Source of the DNA: Pseudomonadota bacterium
GTDB lineage: Bacteria; Pseudomonadota; Alphaproteobacteria; Sphingomonadales; Sphingomonadaceae
Reading direction: 5' to 3'
Length of the DNA: 44,666 bases
NCBI GenBank assembly: GCA_023416515.1
Contig: JAEZHP010000107.1
Coordinates: forward strand, 1-44,666
Made by a program: the position numbers and the translations under genes. Under the pieces are notes generated by a model that saw nothing but the letters and a program-made list of their open reading frames with translations, searched no databases and was not told the DNA's origin. Shown piece by piece: positions 30,888-37,755 of the stretch (its first letter is position 1; each line of letters opens with the position of its first letter).

Positions 30888-31163
30888 TTACATGCCGTTG
30901 GTCGACACGTTGCCCGAAACGTTGCCGGTCGTGGTGTTGACCGAGATGTTGCCGGACATGTTGGCATCCATCGTGGTGTTGGTGTCCATGGAGGTGGTGC
31001 CCATGGTGTTCATGTCACCGACGTTACCCATGGTGTCCATGGTGTTGTACTCGCCGCCCATGGTGTTGGCGGAGGTGTTGTTGGTGGCAGTCTCGCCGCC
31101 GCAAGCGGTGACGAGCAGGGCCGCGCCAGCGATCATGGACGCCTTGATGATGATGTCACGCAT
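30888..31163 (-). CDS. Asn/Thr/Met-rich small lipoprotein
   Basis: A 91-residue lipoprotein with lipobox LLVTACGGE (Cys21). The mature part is made of degenerate short repeats of Asn-Thr-Met, Gly-Asn-Val and similar units, with almost no Lys, Arg or aromatic residues. It is probably a disordered surface or periplasmic anchor. The terminator just after it supports a real transcript. Function unknown. Confidence 0.68.
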   Translation of the reverse strand: MRDIIIKASMIAGAALLVTACGGETATNNTSANTMGGEYNTMDTMGNVGDMNTMGTTSMDTNTTMDANMSGNISVNTTTGNVSGNVSTNGM

Positions 31164-31267
31164 TCGAATTGCTCCCTAGATAGAAGATTTGGCCGGGTTG
31201 ACCCGTTTTCTGCCCAAATCGGTTTGCACACTTATACGGAAAGGAAACGGCCCTCAAGCCCGCTTCG

Positions 31268-31924
31268 TTAAGCGGAGAGAAAGCAAAGGAAGTCGGCGAA
31301 TCTGTTCCTAAACGCGAGGTCCAGCTTCCCCCCCTCATTCGCAAGCCCGATCGCTTCGAGGCTCGTGACCGGAAACTCCGAGATACCGCACGGCACGATC
31401 CCTGAGAAGTGCGAAAGTTGCGGGCTGACGTTGATCGCGAAGCCGTGAGTGGTCACCCAGCGGCGGACGCGCACGCCGATCGCGCCGATCTTCGCTTCGC
31501 TGCCCTCCGGATCGCTCGTCCAGATGCCGATTCGCTCAGGCACCGCCCACGCCTTCACCCCGACGTCGCCGAGCGAGGCGATCAGCCAGCTCTCGAGCGA
31601 ATGGACAAAGCGGCGCACGTCGCGGCCGCGCTTGTCGAGATCGAGAAGCACGTAGCCGACCCGTTGGCCCGGCCCATGATAGGTGTAGCGGCCGCCGCGG
31701 CCGGCGTCATAGACGGGGAAGCTCTGCGGGTTGAACAATTCGGCCGGGTCGGCGCTGGTGCCGGCGGTGAACAGGGGCGGATGTTCGAGAAGCCAGACCA
31801 GCTCGCGCTCGGTGCCCGCGCGGATCGCGGCGCTTCGCTCGTCCATCTTGGCAAGCGCCTCGGGATAGGGCACGAGCCCCTCGGTCACCCGCCACTCCAC
31901 GTCGTCGATCAATTCGCTGCTCAC
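31268..31924 (-). CDS. lipB: octanoyltransferase LipB (GTG start)
   Basis: A 218-residue enzyme that moves octanoyl from acyl carrier protein to lipoyl domains. Motifs: GGRYTYHGPGQRVGY, the lysine in AKIGAIGVRVRRWVTTHG, and the catalytic cysteine in GIVPCGI. The frame is open upstream, but the protein begins with the GTG at 31924 (reading VSSELIDDVEWR), since no ATG precedes the conserved region. Divergent from the membrane protein at 32003. Confidence 0.9.
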   Translation of the reverse strand: MSSELIDDVEWRVTEGLVPYPEALAKMDERSAAIRAGTERELVWLLEHPPLFTAGTSADPAELFNPQSFPVYDAGRGGRYTYHGPGQRVGYVLLDLDKRGRDVRRFVHSLESWLIASLGDVGVKAWAVPERIGIWTSDPEGSEAKIGAIGVRVRRWVTTHGFAINVSPQLSHFSGIVPCGISEFPVTSLEAIGLANEGGKLDLAFRNRFADFLCFLSA

Positions 31925-32002
31925 GCCGTGCCCGTGCCGAAAAAGCCCGTCCGCTCCAAGCCTTTCTTGCCAGCCGCTCCGACGCGCGGCTAAGCCCCGG
32001 CC

Positions 32003-32767
32003 ATGAACGAAGCGACCAAGTCGAACTTTTCCTTCAGCCGAGTGTGGGACGACACCCTGAAGATGCTGCGCGCCAATGCGGGCCTGTTGACCGCGATCGC
32101 GGGGGTGTTCCTGTTCCTGCCCGCCGTTCTGGTCGCTCACTTCGTGCCGCCGCCGGAAGGCGGGACGACGCCGGCCGAGATGATCGAGCTGATGCTCGAC
32201 TGGTGGCGGAGCAACGCCCACTGGATGCTGCTGTCGGCGCTGGTCAATATGGTCGGGCTCATCGCCATTTACCTGCTTCTGCTCGCCTCGCCGCGGATGA
32301 CGGTTGGCGGGGCGGTGGCCGCGGCGCTTCCGATCCTGCCTTTCTACATCGTATTGACGGTGATCCTGAACCTCAGCCTCGCGGTCGGCTTCCTGCTGTT
32401 CGTCGTGCCCTTCATCTACCTGCTCGGGCGGCTGTCTTTGGCGAGCCCGGTGCTCGTCGCCGAGATGCGCCGCTCGCCCTTCGCGGCCCTGCAGCGGTCG
32501 TGGGCGATGAGCCGCGGCCTCGGCTGGCAGATCGCGCTTCTGATCCTGCTCGTCTACATTGCGGCTCTGGTCATCAACGTCGCGGTGAGCTCGGCGCTCG
32601 GAATCATCATCGTCCTTCTGCTCGGGAATGAGGGCGTCGGCGGACTTCTCCTCGCAATCGTCGGCGGCATCCTGAGCGCCGCGACCACCCTGGTGGCGAC
32701 GGTCCTTCTCGCCGCCATCTACCGCGCCCTGACCGTTCGCCCCGACCTCGAGAAGAGGTTCAGCTAG
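32003..32767 (+). CDS. polytopic membrane protein
   Basis: A 254-residue protein with about six hydrophobic segments and a short soluble N terminus (MNEATKSNFSFSRVWDDTLK). The pattern ASPVLVAEMRRSPFAALQRSW resembles membrane domains of the glycerophosphodiesterase-associated type, but there is no catalytic domain. Function unknown. It ends overlapping the convergent acetyltransferase by 8 bases. Confidence 0.7.
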   Translation: MNEATKSNFSFSRVWDDTLKMLRANAGLLTAIAGVFLFLPAVLVAHFVPPPEGGTTPAEMIELMLDWWRSNAHWMLLSALVNMVGLIAIYLLLLASPRMTVGGAVAAALPILPFYIVLTVILNLSLAVGFLLFVVPFIYLLGRLSLASPVLVAEMRRSPFAALQRSWAMSRGLGWQIALLILLVYIAALVINVAVSSALGIIIVLLLGNEGVGGLLLAIVGGILSAATTLVATVLLAAIYRALTVRPDLEKRFS

Positions 32768-33335
32768 GCTCGACCAGCGGCACCTGCGGCGCGCAGTCGC
32801 GCGGCAGGTGGCCGGTCAGGCGCGGGTCCGGGAAGCTCTCGAACGACCGGCTGACCGCGGTGAATCCGGCGCGCAGATAGGCCGGCATCGCCGCGGGATG
32901 GTCGAGCGAGCAGGTGTAGAGTTCGACCTGCTCGACTCCGTCCTGCCACGCCAGGGCGAGCGCGGACTCGATCAGCCAGCGGCCGTGACCGCGCCCGGTC
33001 AGCTCCGGAACGAGGCCGAGGAAGCGGATCCGGCACGCGTCGGGATCCCGTTCCAGCTCGATCATCCCGGCCTCGGAGCCGTCCGGGGCTCGAACCAGAT
33101 TGACCTCGCCGAGGGCCGAGCGAAGCTCGTCGTCGCCCATGATCAGCCGCGAATACCAGAGCCACCGCTCGCCGACGCGGCGGAACAGCGCTCGATAGCG
33201 GTCGAGATCGGGATCCGGCCAGGCCTCCAGCTTGAGCTCGGAGGCGGGCAGGGGAGCGGGCCTCGGCCGCTCCGCCATGGTCAAAGCGGTGACGACCGCG
33301 CCGACATGGCCGCGCGGGAGCGGGTGAAGGGACAC
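32760..33335 (-). CDS. GNAT family N-acetyltransferase
   Basis: A 191-residue acetyltransferase. The acetyl-CoA loop is seen in VPELTGRGHGRWLI (about 109-122), with the following ELYTCSLDHPAAMPAYLRAGF typical of GNAT motif B. The substrate is not known. Its start is 13 bases from the hemF stop and on the same strand, so it may be cotranscribed with hemF. Confidence 0.82.
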   Translation of the reverse strand: MSLHPLPRGHVGAVVTALTMAERPRPAPLPASELKLEAWPDPDLDRYRALFRRVGERWLWYSRLIMGDDELRSALGEVNLVRAPDGSEAGMIELERDPDACRIRFLGLVPELTGRGHGRWLIESALALAWQDGVEQVELYTCSLDHPAAMPAYLRAGFTAVSRSFESFPDPRLTGHLPRDCAPQVPLVEPS

Positions 33336-33348
33336 GCCTAGTTCCGCC

Positions 33349-34239
33349 TCAGGACCACGTCGCCTCCGGAGGCAGGCTCATTAGGATCGCGTCGACATTG
33401 CCGCCGGTCTTGAGCCCGAACAGAGTGCCGCGGTCGTAGATCAGGTTGAACTCGGCGTAGCGGCCGCGCCATTCGAGCTGGCGGGCCTTGTCCGCGGCGG
33501 TGAACTCGGCGCCCATTCGCCGCCGGACGATGCGCGGGAAGATGTCGAGGAACGCCTCGCCGACATCGCGGGTGAAGGCGAGATTCTCCTCGAAGGTGGC
33601 GCCTTCGCCGGGCGCCGCGCATTCGAGATGGTCGTAGAAGATTCCGCCCACTCCGCGGTGAACGCCGCGGTGGGGGATGTAGAAATAGTCGTCGGCCCAG
33701 CGCTTGAACCGCTCATAATAGGTCTGGTCATGGGCCGCGCAGGCGGCTCGGAGCCGGGCGTGGAAGTCGGCCGTGTCCTCCTCATAGGGGATCGGCGGGT
33801 TGAGGTCGGCGCCGCCGCCGAACCAGCGCCGGGTCGTCACCAGGAAGCGGGTGTTCATATGGACCGCGGGCACATGCGGATTGGCCATGTGTGCGACCAG
33901 GCTGATTCCGGTGGCGAAGAAGCGCGGGTCCTCCGCGGCGCCGTGGATGGTCCGCGCGAATTCCTCGCTGAACCGTCCGCCGACGGTGGAGACGTTGACC
34001 CCGACCTTCTCGAACACCGTCCCCTTCATCACCCCGCGGACTCCGCCGCCGCCGGGCGCTCCGTCGGGATCGAGCCGGTCCCATTCGACATAGTCGAAGC
34101 GGGCGTCGCTCCCGGCTTCGCGCTCGATCGCCTCGAACTCGGCGCAGATCCGGTCGCGAAGCGATTCGAACCAGTCGCGCGCCGCCTGCTGCTGGTCGTC
34201 GAGCGCCAGCGGGCTGTCCTGCTCGATCGTGTCGGTCAT
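33349..34239 (-). CDS. hemF: oxygen-dependent coproporphyrinogen III oxidase
   Basis: A 296-residue aerobic heme-synthesis enzyme that decarboxylates coproporphyrinogen III. Motifs: GGGVRGVMKG, VPAVHMNTRF, WFGGGADLNP, YIPHRGVHRGVGGIFYD and the C-terminal FGLKTGGNVDAILMSLPP. I start at ATG 34239, which has GAGGG 9 bases upstream and overlaps (ATGA) the stop of a trmL-like remnant; an in-frame ATG at 34248 is less well placed. That overlap shows the gene was once coupled to a trmL copy. Confidence 0.92.
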   Translation of the reverse strand: MTDTIEQDSPLALDDQQQAARDWFESLRDRICAEFEAIEREAGSDARFDYVEWDRLDPDGAPGGGGVRGVMKGTVFEKVGVNVSTVGGRFSEEFARTIHGAAEDPRFFATGISLVAHMANPHVPAVHMNTRFLVTTRRWFGGGADLNPPIPYEEDTADFHARLRAACAAHDQTYYERFKRWADDYFYIPHRGVHRGVGGIFYDHLECAAPGEGATFEENLAFTRDVGEAFLDIFPRIVRRRMGAEFTAADKARQLEWRGRYAEFNLIYDRGTLFGLKTGGNVDAILMSLPPEATWS

Positions 34240-34334
34240 TGGGGCCATCCCTCGGTGTGACGTAAGGCTTCGCCGAGGGCGATGCCCCCCGCGACCGCGA
34301 TATTCAAGGACCGGCTGCCGGCACCCGGCAAAAG
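34236..34334 (-). pseudogene. 3' remnant of a trmL-like methyltransferase gene
   Basis: The last codons before hemF read LLPGAGSRSLNIAVAGG, then GIALGEALRHTEGWPQ and a TGA that overlaps the hemF ATG. This matches the TrmL C terminus of the intact gene at 37062 (GTRSLNIAVAAGIGLAEGIRQ), but the two differ at many bases, so it is not a recent copy. Upstream of about 34334 the similarity stops and the DNA becomes unlike trmL. No intact methyltransferase can be made here. Confidence 0.65.
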
Positions 34335-34439
34335 CGCCGCCGCTTTCCTTTTCGTTCTTTCTACGTTCTGTTCTTCGCAATGATTAGCCAAGACGAGTCG
34401 CTTCGCTCCGGGGGCCGCATTACGCCGCTTACGAGGATT

Positions 34440-34838
34440 TCACTGGAAGAGGACGTCCACGCCTTTCCTGAGTGAGTTCGCGACCGTGCAGCGCTGCCTT
34501 GCGATGCTCAGCAGTTCGTCCGCGCTGCGTCCGTCGGCGAGTTCGCACTCGACCTTAAGGCGAGCCTTCGTCGCCACGAGAGGATCTCCATCGAAGTCGA
34601 TCGTCACCGCCACTTGCAGTCGCGAGACGACGACCCCGATTTCATCGGCGACATAGTGCACGTCGTTGCAGAAACACCCGCCAAGCGACAGCGCGAGCAA
34701 CTCGCCGCCGTTGAAGCCCAGACCGGTCCCCGATGCCTTGCCTTCCGGCCTGTCGGCGAGAACGGTGTGCAACCCGGCTCGACCGACGCAGGCGCCCGTT
34801 CCCGCAAGCTTTGAATATTCGATCGTCATCGACGCCAT
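34440..34838 (-). CDS. OsmC/Ohr-family protein
   Basis: A 132-residue protein of the OsmC type, which reduces organic hydroperoxides. The two family cysteines are seen in GGCFCND and RQRCTVANS. The first contains an extra Cys, so the exact redox pair is uncertain. Start at 34838 (MASMTIEY) or 34829. It is the hemF-side gene of the lower-GC islet. No regulator (OhrR type) lies beside it. Confidence 0.8.
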   Translation of the reverse strand: MASMTIEYSKLAGTGACVGRAGLHTVLADRPEGKASGTGLGFNGGELLALSLGGCFCNDVHYVADEIGVVVSRLQVAVTIDFDGDPLVATKARLKVECELADGRSADELLSIARQRCTVANSLRKGVDVLFQ

Positions 34839-34878
34839 TCGATCCCTCCCCGACGGACGCGTAGAACAGCTCGCGGGC

Positions 34879-35310
34879 CTAGGTCACCGTTGCGACGATG
34901 GGCGGCGGACCCACGAGCCGAGCGCCGCAGCTTTCGGCGCGCGAGGTCAGCAGGCGCATGGCCTGCGAATATCGCCTGGCGCCGACGTCGAGGATCAACT
35001 CGAGTCCGCCGCCGGAGCGCGCGGCGATGTCGACGCGAACACCGTCGCCTTGAACGAAGCGGAGGTCGCCCAGCCGCACCGTCTCATGCTGGTCCTCGCC
35101 CTGCACGCGAAGCCTCAACGTGCAACGGTCGACGAGCTCGGCGCGCAGAACCGTGCCGCGTCTCAGCTCCCGGCCATCGTGGAAGTCGAGCACCCGAAGG
35201 CCCGAACCATTCAACGAGTCCGCGAAAGCCCGGTCGCGGGCAGGGCCTGCGGAAGCAGCACAGACCGGCAAGGTCAGCGCGGTCGCGGCAATGACTGCGG
35301 CACGAAACAT
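34879..35310 (-). CDS. small secreted protein of the islet
   Basis: A 143-residue exported protein. Signal peptide about 1-21 (MFRAAVIAATALTLPVCAASA). The mature part has beta-strand-like stretches (GTVLRAELVDRCTLRLRVQ) and two cysteines (about 82 and 131) that may form a disulfide. No family recognised. I chose ATG 35310; the upstream frame runs through a repeat copy and is unlikely to be coding. Confidence 0.6.
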   Translation of the reverse strand: MFRAAVIAATALTLPVCAASAGPARDRAFADSLNGSGLRVLDFHDGRELRRGTVLRAELVDRCTLRLRVQGEDQHETVRLGDLRFVQGDGVRVDIAARSGGGLELILDVGARRYSQAMRLLTSRAESCGARLVGPPPIVATVT

Positions 35311-35365
35311 GATGGGAATCGTCAGGCTCCTCGAAAGCGGAGCGAGGTTCGCACCACGGCGGAAT

Positions 35366-35384
35366 CTCCGCAATGGGTGGCAAG
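35366..35384 (-). repeat. islet palindrome, partial copy
   Basis: TCCGCAATGGGTGGCAAG matches one arm and the loop of the islet palindrome (inverted), with the second arm lost. Confidence 0.45.
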
Positions 35385-35416
35385 AGGTCATCCAGGCCAT
35401 GAAGCCACGATCGGTC

Positions 35417-35453
35417 GTCCGCTTTCAGCCCCGCTCGCAATGGGATGTCGGAC
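35417..35453 (+). repeat. islet palindrome, degenerate copy
   Basis: Starts GTCCGCTTTCAGCCCC, contains CAATGGGAT and ends GTCGGAC. The loop is expanded and altered relative to the GTCCGC-N12-GCGGAC form. It ends at the stop of the 52-residue gene. Confidence 0.5.
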
Positions 35454-35472
35454 TAGGCGGCACCGCCTAGTC
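35451..35472. terminator. hairpin over the stop of the 52-residue gene
   Basis: GACTAGGCGG (35451-35460) and CCGCCTAGTC (35463-35472) form a perfect 10-bp stem; the gene's stop codon lies in the stem. No T tract. It may act as a terminator or 3' stabiliser. Confidence 0.45.
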
Positions 35473-35611
35473 TTGTCGCGGTCAGGCCGGCAAACGCACC
35501 GATGATTACGCCCGTAAGCACCCCAGACCACGGGCTCGGCAATCCAACGAGACTGGACAACAAGCCGACGACTCCGCCGACCACGACGGACAACGCTAAA
35601 AGTTTGAGCAT
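35453..35611 (-). CDS. 52-residue two-helix membrane protein
   Basis: A short frame (ATG 35611 to TAG 35453) encoding MLKLLALSVVVGGVVGLLSS, then a Pro-containing turn (LVGLPSPWSG) and a second hydrophobic helix rich in Gly, ending in TATRLGGAA. The build resembles XapX-domain miniproteins, but I cannot confirm that. The stop lies in a 10-bp perfect hairpin (35451-35472). It is bracketed by palindrome copies on each side. Confidence 0.6.
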   Translation of the reverse strand: MLKLLALSVVVGGVVGLLSSLVGLPSPWSGVLTGVIIGAFAGLTATRLGGAA

Positions 35612-35637
35612 CGGGCTTCGTATCTGGCTGAACTAGC

Positions 35638-35661
35638 GTCCGCAACTGGCCGGAAGCGGAC
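35638..35661 (-). repeat. islet palindrome (GTCCGC-N12-GCGGAC)
   Basis: Perfect 6-bp arms GTCCGC (35638-35643) and GCGGAC (35656-35661) around the 12-base loop AACTGGCCGGAA. The loop is closer to the inverted orientation of the family. Confidence 0.7.
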
Positions 35662-35720
35662 GGTCGGCTCTTGGCGGCGACGCCGATAAAGGCGGTCGTT
35701 CAGCTCATCACCAACGGGGA

Positions 35721-35744
35721 GTCCGCTTTCGACCCATTGCGGAC
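35721..35744 (+). repeat. islet palindrome (GTCCGC-N12-GCGGAC)
   Basis: GTCCGC, loop TTTCGACCCATT, GCGGAC: a consensus copy. It touches the stop of the broken EF-Tu-like gene (35746). Confidence 0.85.
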
Positions 35745-35745
35745 A

Positions 35746-36018
35746 TTAGCTCTGGACCCAAAGCTCCGTGCCGATCGGTATGTCTTTCTTGGTCACGTTC
35801 TGGCCGAGCAGGATGGGGATGCTGGTCGGATGTGGCGGTGAGGCCATCTCTATACCGAAGACGCAGGTCTCCAACTCGGTCCCGTCTGGCCGCCGCAACA
35901 AGATGGCGTCACCGGTCTTGACCCGCTAGTCACCGTCTCGAGGAATTCCAGGCGCCACTACTACTCCACGCCCGGTGATCCGAAAGACATCCTCTACGGT
36001 CGACAGCAAGCGCGGCAT
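35746..36018 (-). pseudogene. EF-Tu domain-2-like gene with in-frame amber codon
   Basis: From ATG 36018 the frame reads MPRLLSTVEDVFRITGRG.. to GIPRDGD, then TAG (35926-35928), then continues in frame RVKTGDAILLRRPDG.. to KDIPIGTELWVQS and TAA. Read as one, the 90-codon product has the beta-barrel pattern of EF-Tu domain 2 (VEDVF-TGRG-VV, a GD turn, VKTGD, PIGTE). The amber at codon 31 splits the barrel, so it is likely a pseudogene or needs suppression. Codon quality stays good after the stop, which suggests the break is recent. Confidence 0.7.
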
Positions 36019-36054
36019 GCCGGGACTTTGGCAGGAGCGATTACGGGCCGCAAT

Positions 36055-36078
36055 GTCCGCTTTCCACCCATTTCCGGT
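36055..36078 (+). repeat. islet palindrome, right arm decayed
   Basis: GTCCGC (36055-36060) and loop TTTCCACCCATT are intact, but the second arm reads TCCGGT. Read on the - strand it starts the ORF beginning MSAMGRKRTL-type sequence. Confidence 0.65.
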
Positions 36079-36091
36079 CACTCGGCCGAGC

Positions 36092-36115
36092 GTCCGCTTT
36101 CGACCCATTGCGGAC
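36092..36115 (+). repeat. islet palindrome (GTCCGC-N12-GCGGAC)
   Basis: A consensus copy with loop TTTCGACCCATT, identical to the copy at 35721-35744. It lies just before the lipoprotein gene at 36143. Confidence 0.85.
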
Positions 36116-36142
36116 ATTCATGTCCATCGGCAGACTACCATC

Positions 36143-36529
36143 ATGAGATGGCTATCTCCCGCTCCAGTATTGCTCGCGTCGATGCTTGTTGGCGGATGCG
36201 TGGCTGCAGGCTGGCCGATGGACGACAAACTGCCTTACGTACCCGTCGAACAATGCGGCGCTCATGGCGGGACTATTCAGCCGCCGGATAACTCTGGCTG
36301 GCAACCAAATCCAATATGTGTCGTCCGCACTCCAGACGCGGGTCGCAGCTGTACGGACAGTTCCCAGTGCACAGGCCGCTGCATCTTCAACGGCGGCCGA
36401 GACGATATGGAAGATGACCCTCCGCCTGGGACCCGAGCGATTGGATCGTGCGAGCAGAGTAACTTCCTGCTTGGTTGCTTCGCCGAGGTACGGCGAGGCA
36501 GGCTGACGGGGTACTTCTGCCAAGACTGA
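36143..36529 (+). CDS. cysteine-rich small lipoprotein of the islet
   Basis: A 128-residue lipoprotein: signal MRWLSPAPVLLASMLVGG with lipobox VGGC (Cys19). The mature part has eight further cysteines in pairs (VEQCGAHGG, CVVRTPDAGRSC, CTGRCIF, GSCEQSNFLLGCF, YFCQD), so disulfides are likely after export. No family recognised. It is the only + strand gene in the islet and lies between two palindrome copies. Confidence 0.62.
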   Translation: MRWLSPAPVLLASMLVGGCVAAGWPMDDKLPYVPVEQCGAHGGTIQPPDNSGWQPNPICVVRTPDAGRSCTDSSQCTGRCIFNGGRDDMEDDPPPGTRAIGSCEQSNFLLGCFAEVRRGRLTGYFCQD

Positions 36530-36532
36530 TAT

Positions 36533-36556
36533 GTCCGCTTCCCACCCATTGCGGAC
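36533..36556 (+). repeat. islet palindrome (GTCCGC-N12-GCGGAC)
   Basis: GTCCGC, loop TTCCCACCCATT, GCGGAC. It begins 4 bases after the lipoprotein stop. Confidence 0.8.
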
Positions 36557-36590
36557 GATCGCTTAGATCTGGCGGGCGCCGGCTCGCAAC

Positions 36591-36613
36591 GTCTGCGATG
36601 GGTGGAAACGGAC
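36591..36613 (-). repeat. islet palindrome, inverted variant
   Basis: GTCTGCGATGGGTGGAAACGGAC: inverted copy with one arm change (GTCTGC) and a slightly short loop. Confidence 0.6.
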
Positions 36614-36657
36614 GTTGAGGCGAGCCGATACGTGAAGGGCGAAGAAGTCCGATGCGG

Positions 36658-36924
36658 CTAGGGCTTAGGCGTCCGTCCAGCTTCCGGGTTCGAGAGGAAA
36701 AATTTCTGTGGCTTTGAGCTGCCATCTGCCTCTCGCCAACCCCACTCGACTTCCTTCGCGACAAAGCCGATCGATATGTTCTCCTGCGGGTCGCCGCCTA
36801 TCTCAGCCTCGATCAGGCCGATGCATCCCCAGCAGTCCCCGCCGCAATCGCCCGATAAGGGGTCGACTTCGACATTGAGTCGGCGCCCACACATTCTGCA
36901 GTTCTGGTCTTCAAACCCGCTCAT
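36658..36924 (-). CDS. small zinc-ribbon-like protein
   Basis: An 88-residue protein starting MSGFEDQNCRMCGRRLNVEV. It has C-X2-C (CRMC), then DCGGDCWGC with three cysteines, which could bind zinc. The rest, IEAEIGGDPQENISIGF and the basic C-terminal tail, is not recognised. Start at the internal Met (36924); the frame runs to 36960 through a repeat edge. Bracketed by palindrome copies at 36591 and 36953. Confidence 0.62.
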   Translation of the reverse strand: MSGFEDQNCRMCGRRLNVEVDPLSGDCGGDCWGCIGLIEAEIGGDPQENISIGFVAKEVEWGWREADGSSKPQKFFLSNPEAGRTPKP

Positions 36925-36952
36925 CAATCGAAACCTGCCTCGGACGGTCAAT

Positions 36953-36976
36953 GTCCGCAATGGGTCGGAAACGGAC
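36953..36976 (-). repeat. islet palindrome, inverted
   Basis: GTCCGCAATGGGTCGGAAACGGAC: inverted copy, arm two is ACGGAC with one mismatch. It is the outermost copy on the trmL side. Confidence 0.7.
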
Positions 36977-37018
36977 TTAGCCTGGGCCGGCTAAACGACC
37001 GTCCGGTTTTCGGAGCGG

Positions 37019-37040
37019 CAAAAACGGCCGGGAGCGGCCG
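37019..37040 (-). terminator. terminator after trmL
   Basis: On the - strand CGGCCG (37035-37040), loop CTCC, CGGCCG (37025-37030), then TTTTT. It ends trmL transcription, so the present hemF is no longer served by the trmL transcript. Confidence 0.7.
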
Positions 37041-37061
37041 CGACGGGCGCAAAGCTGCCAT

Positions 37062-37538
37062 TCAAGCTGTAGGCTTGCGACCCTCCCCGCCGGGCCACAG
37101 ACCGGTTTGCCGGATCCCCTCGGCCAGCCCGATTCCCGCCGCGACCGCGATGTTGAGGGAGCGGGTGCCTTCGGCTTGCGGGATTCGCACCCGCAGCGCC
37201 GCTGCCTCGTGAACCTCCGCCGGCACTCCCGAGCTCTCCGATCCCATCAGAAGCGTGTCGCCCGGCTCGAAGCGGGCGTGGGGCAGGGGGATCGCGCCTT
37301 TCGTCGTCATCAGCACGAGGCGGCGTCCGCCGAGGCCGCCCGCGAACGAATCCCAGTCGGCATGGCGGGTCACTTGGGCGATCTCGGCATAGTCCATGCC
37401 GGCCCGCCTCAGCGCCTTGTCGCTCCACGGGAAGCCGCACGGCTCGACGATGTCGACCGGGACCCCGAGGCAGGCGGCGAGGCGGAGGATGGTGCCGACA
37501 TTGCCGGCCTGGTCGGGTTGATAGAGGGCGAGACGCAT
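37062..37538 (-). CDS. trmL: tRNA (cytidine(34)-2'-O)-methyltransferase TrmL
   Basis: A 158-residue SPOUT methyltransferase that modifies the wobble base of some leucine tRNAs. Motifs: ALYQPDQAGNVGTILRLAACLG at the start, then LLMGSESSGVPAEVHE (motif 2) and GTRSLNIAVAAGIGLAEG (motif 3, forming the knot). Normal length with a slightly extended tail (PGGEGRKPTA). Divergent from petA. In related genomes trmL usually sits next to hemF; here 2.7 kb separate them. Confidence 0.9.
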   Translation of the reverse strand: MRLALYQPDQAGNVGTILRLAACLGVPVDIVEPCGFPWSDKALRRAGMDYAEIAQVTRHADWDSFAGGLGGRRLVLMTTKGAIPLPHARFEPGDTLLMGSESSGVPAEVHEAAALRVRIPQAEGTRSLNIAVAAGIGLAEGIRQTGLWPGGEGRKPTA

Positions 37539-37672
37539 CCGTCTTCCTTAGCGCTCGGGAGGGTCTGCGCCGAGCCGTGTCGTTGCGGCGGCAAAATCCA
37601 TGTTGGCAAAGCCGGGGCCACGCGGCTATCAGGCCGCCGAGCCGCAGGGTTGCGGCCTTGTTCGCGTGACGT

Positions 37673-37706
37673 CGCTCCCACCGCTGTTCCGGCGCGGGAG
37701 CGGTTT
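37673..37706 (+). other. stem-loop in the petA leader
   Basis: CGCTCCC (37673-37679) and GGGAGCG (37696-37702) form a 7-bp stem followed by GTTTTG. It lies 50 bases before petA and could be a weak terminator or attenuator. The rest of the 217-base trmL-petA gap shows no gene. Confidence 0.35.
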
Positions 37707-37755
37707 TGCGCATCCAGTACAAACTCCCTTCTGGGGTGGGCGCTGAAGGTAGAAT

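Noticed and set aside
35926..36117. 63-codon ORF starting MSAMGRKRTL
   Set aside because: Its first part is a translation of the palindrome copies, a known source of spurious ORFs; only the part from 36018 is EF-Tu-like and is treated as a pseudogene.
35366..36976. CRISPR array from the repeated palindrome
   Set aside because: Copies differ in orientation and sequence, and the spaces between them are irregular and mostly hold genes.
34334..37018. Prophage or integrative element
   Set aside because: No integrase, recombinase, relaxase or phage gene is present; only small cargo genes and palindromes remain.
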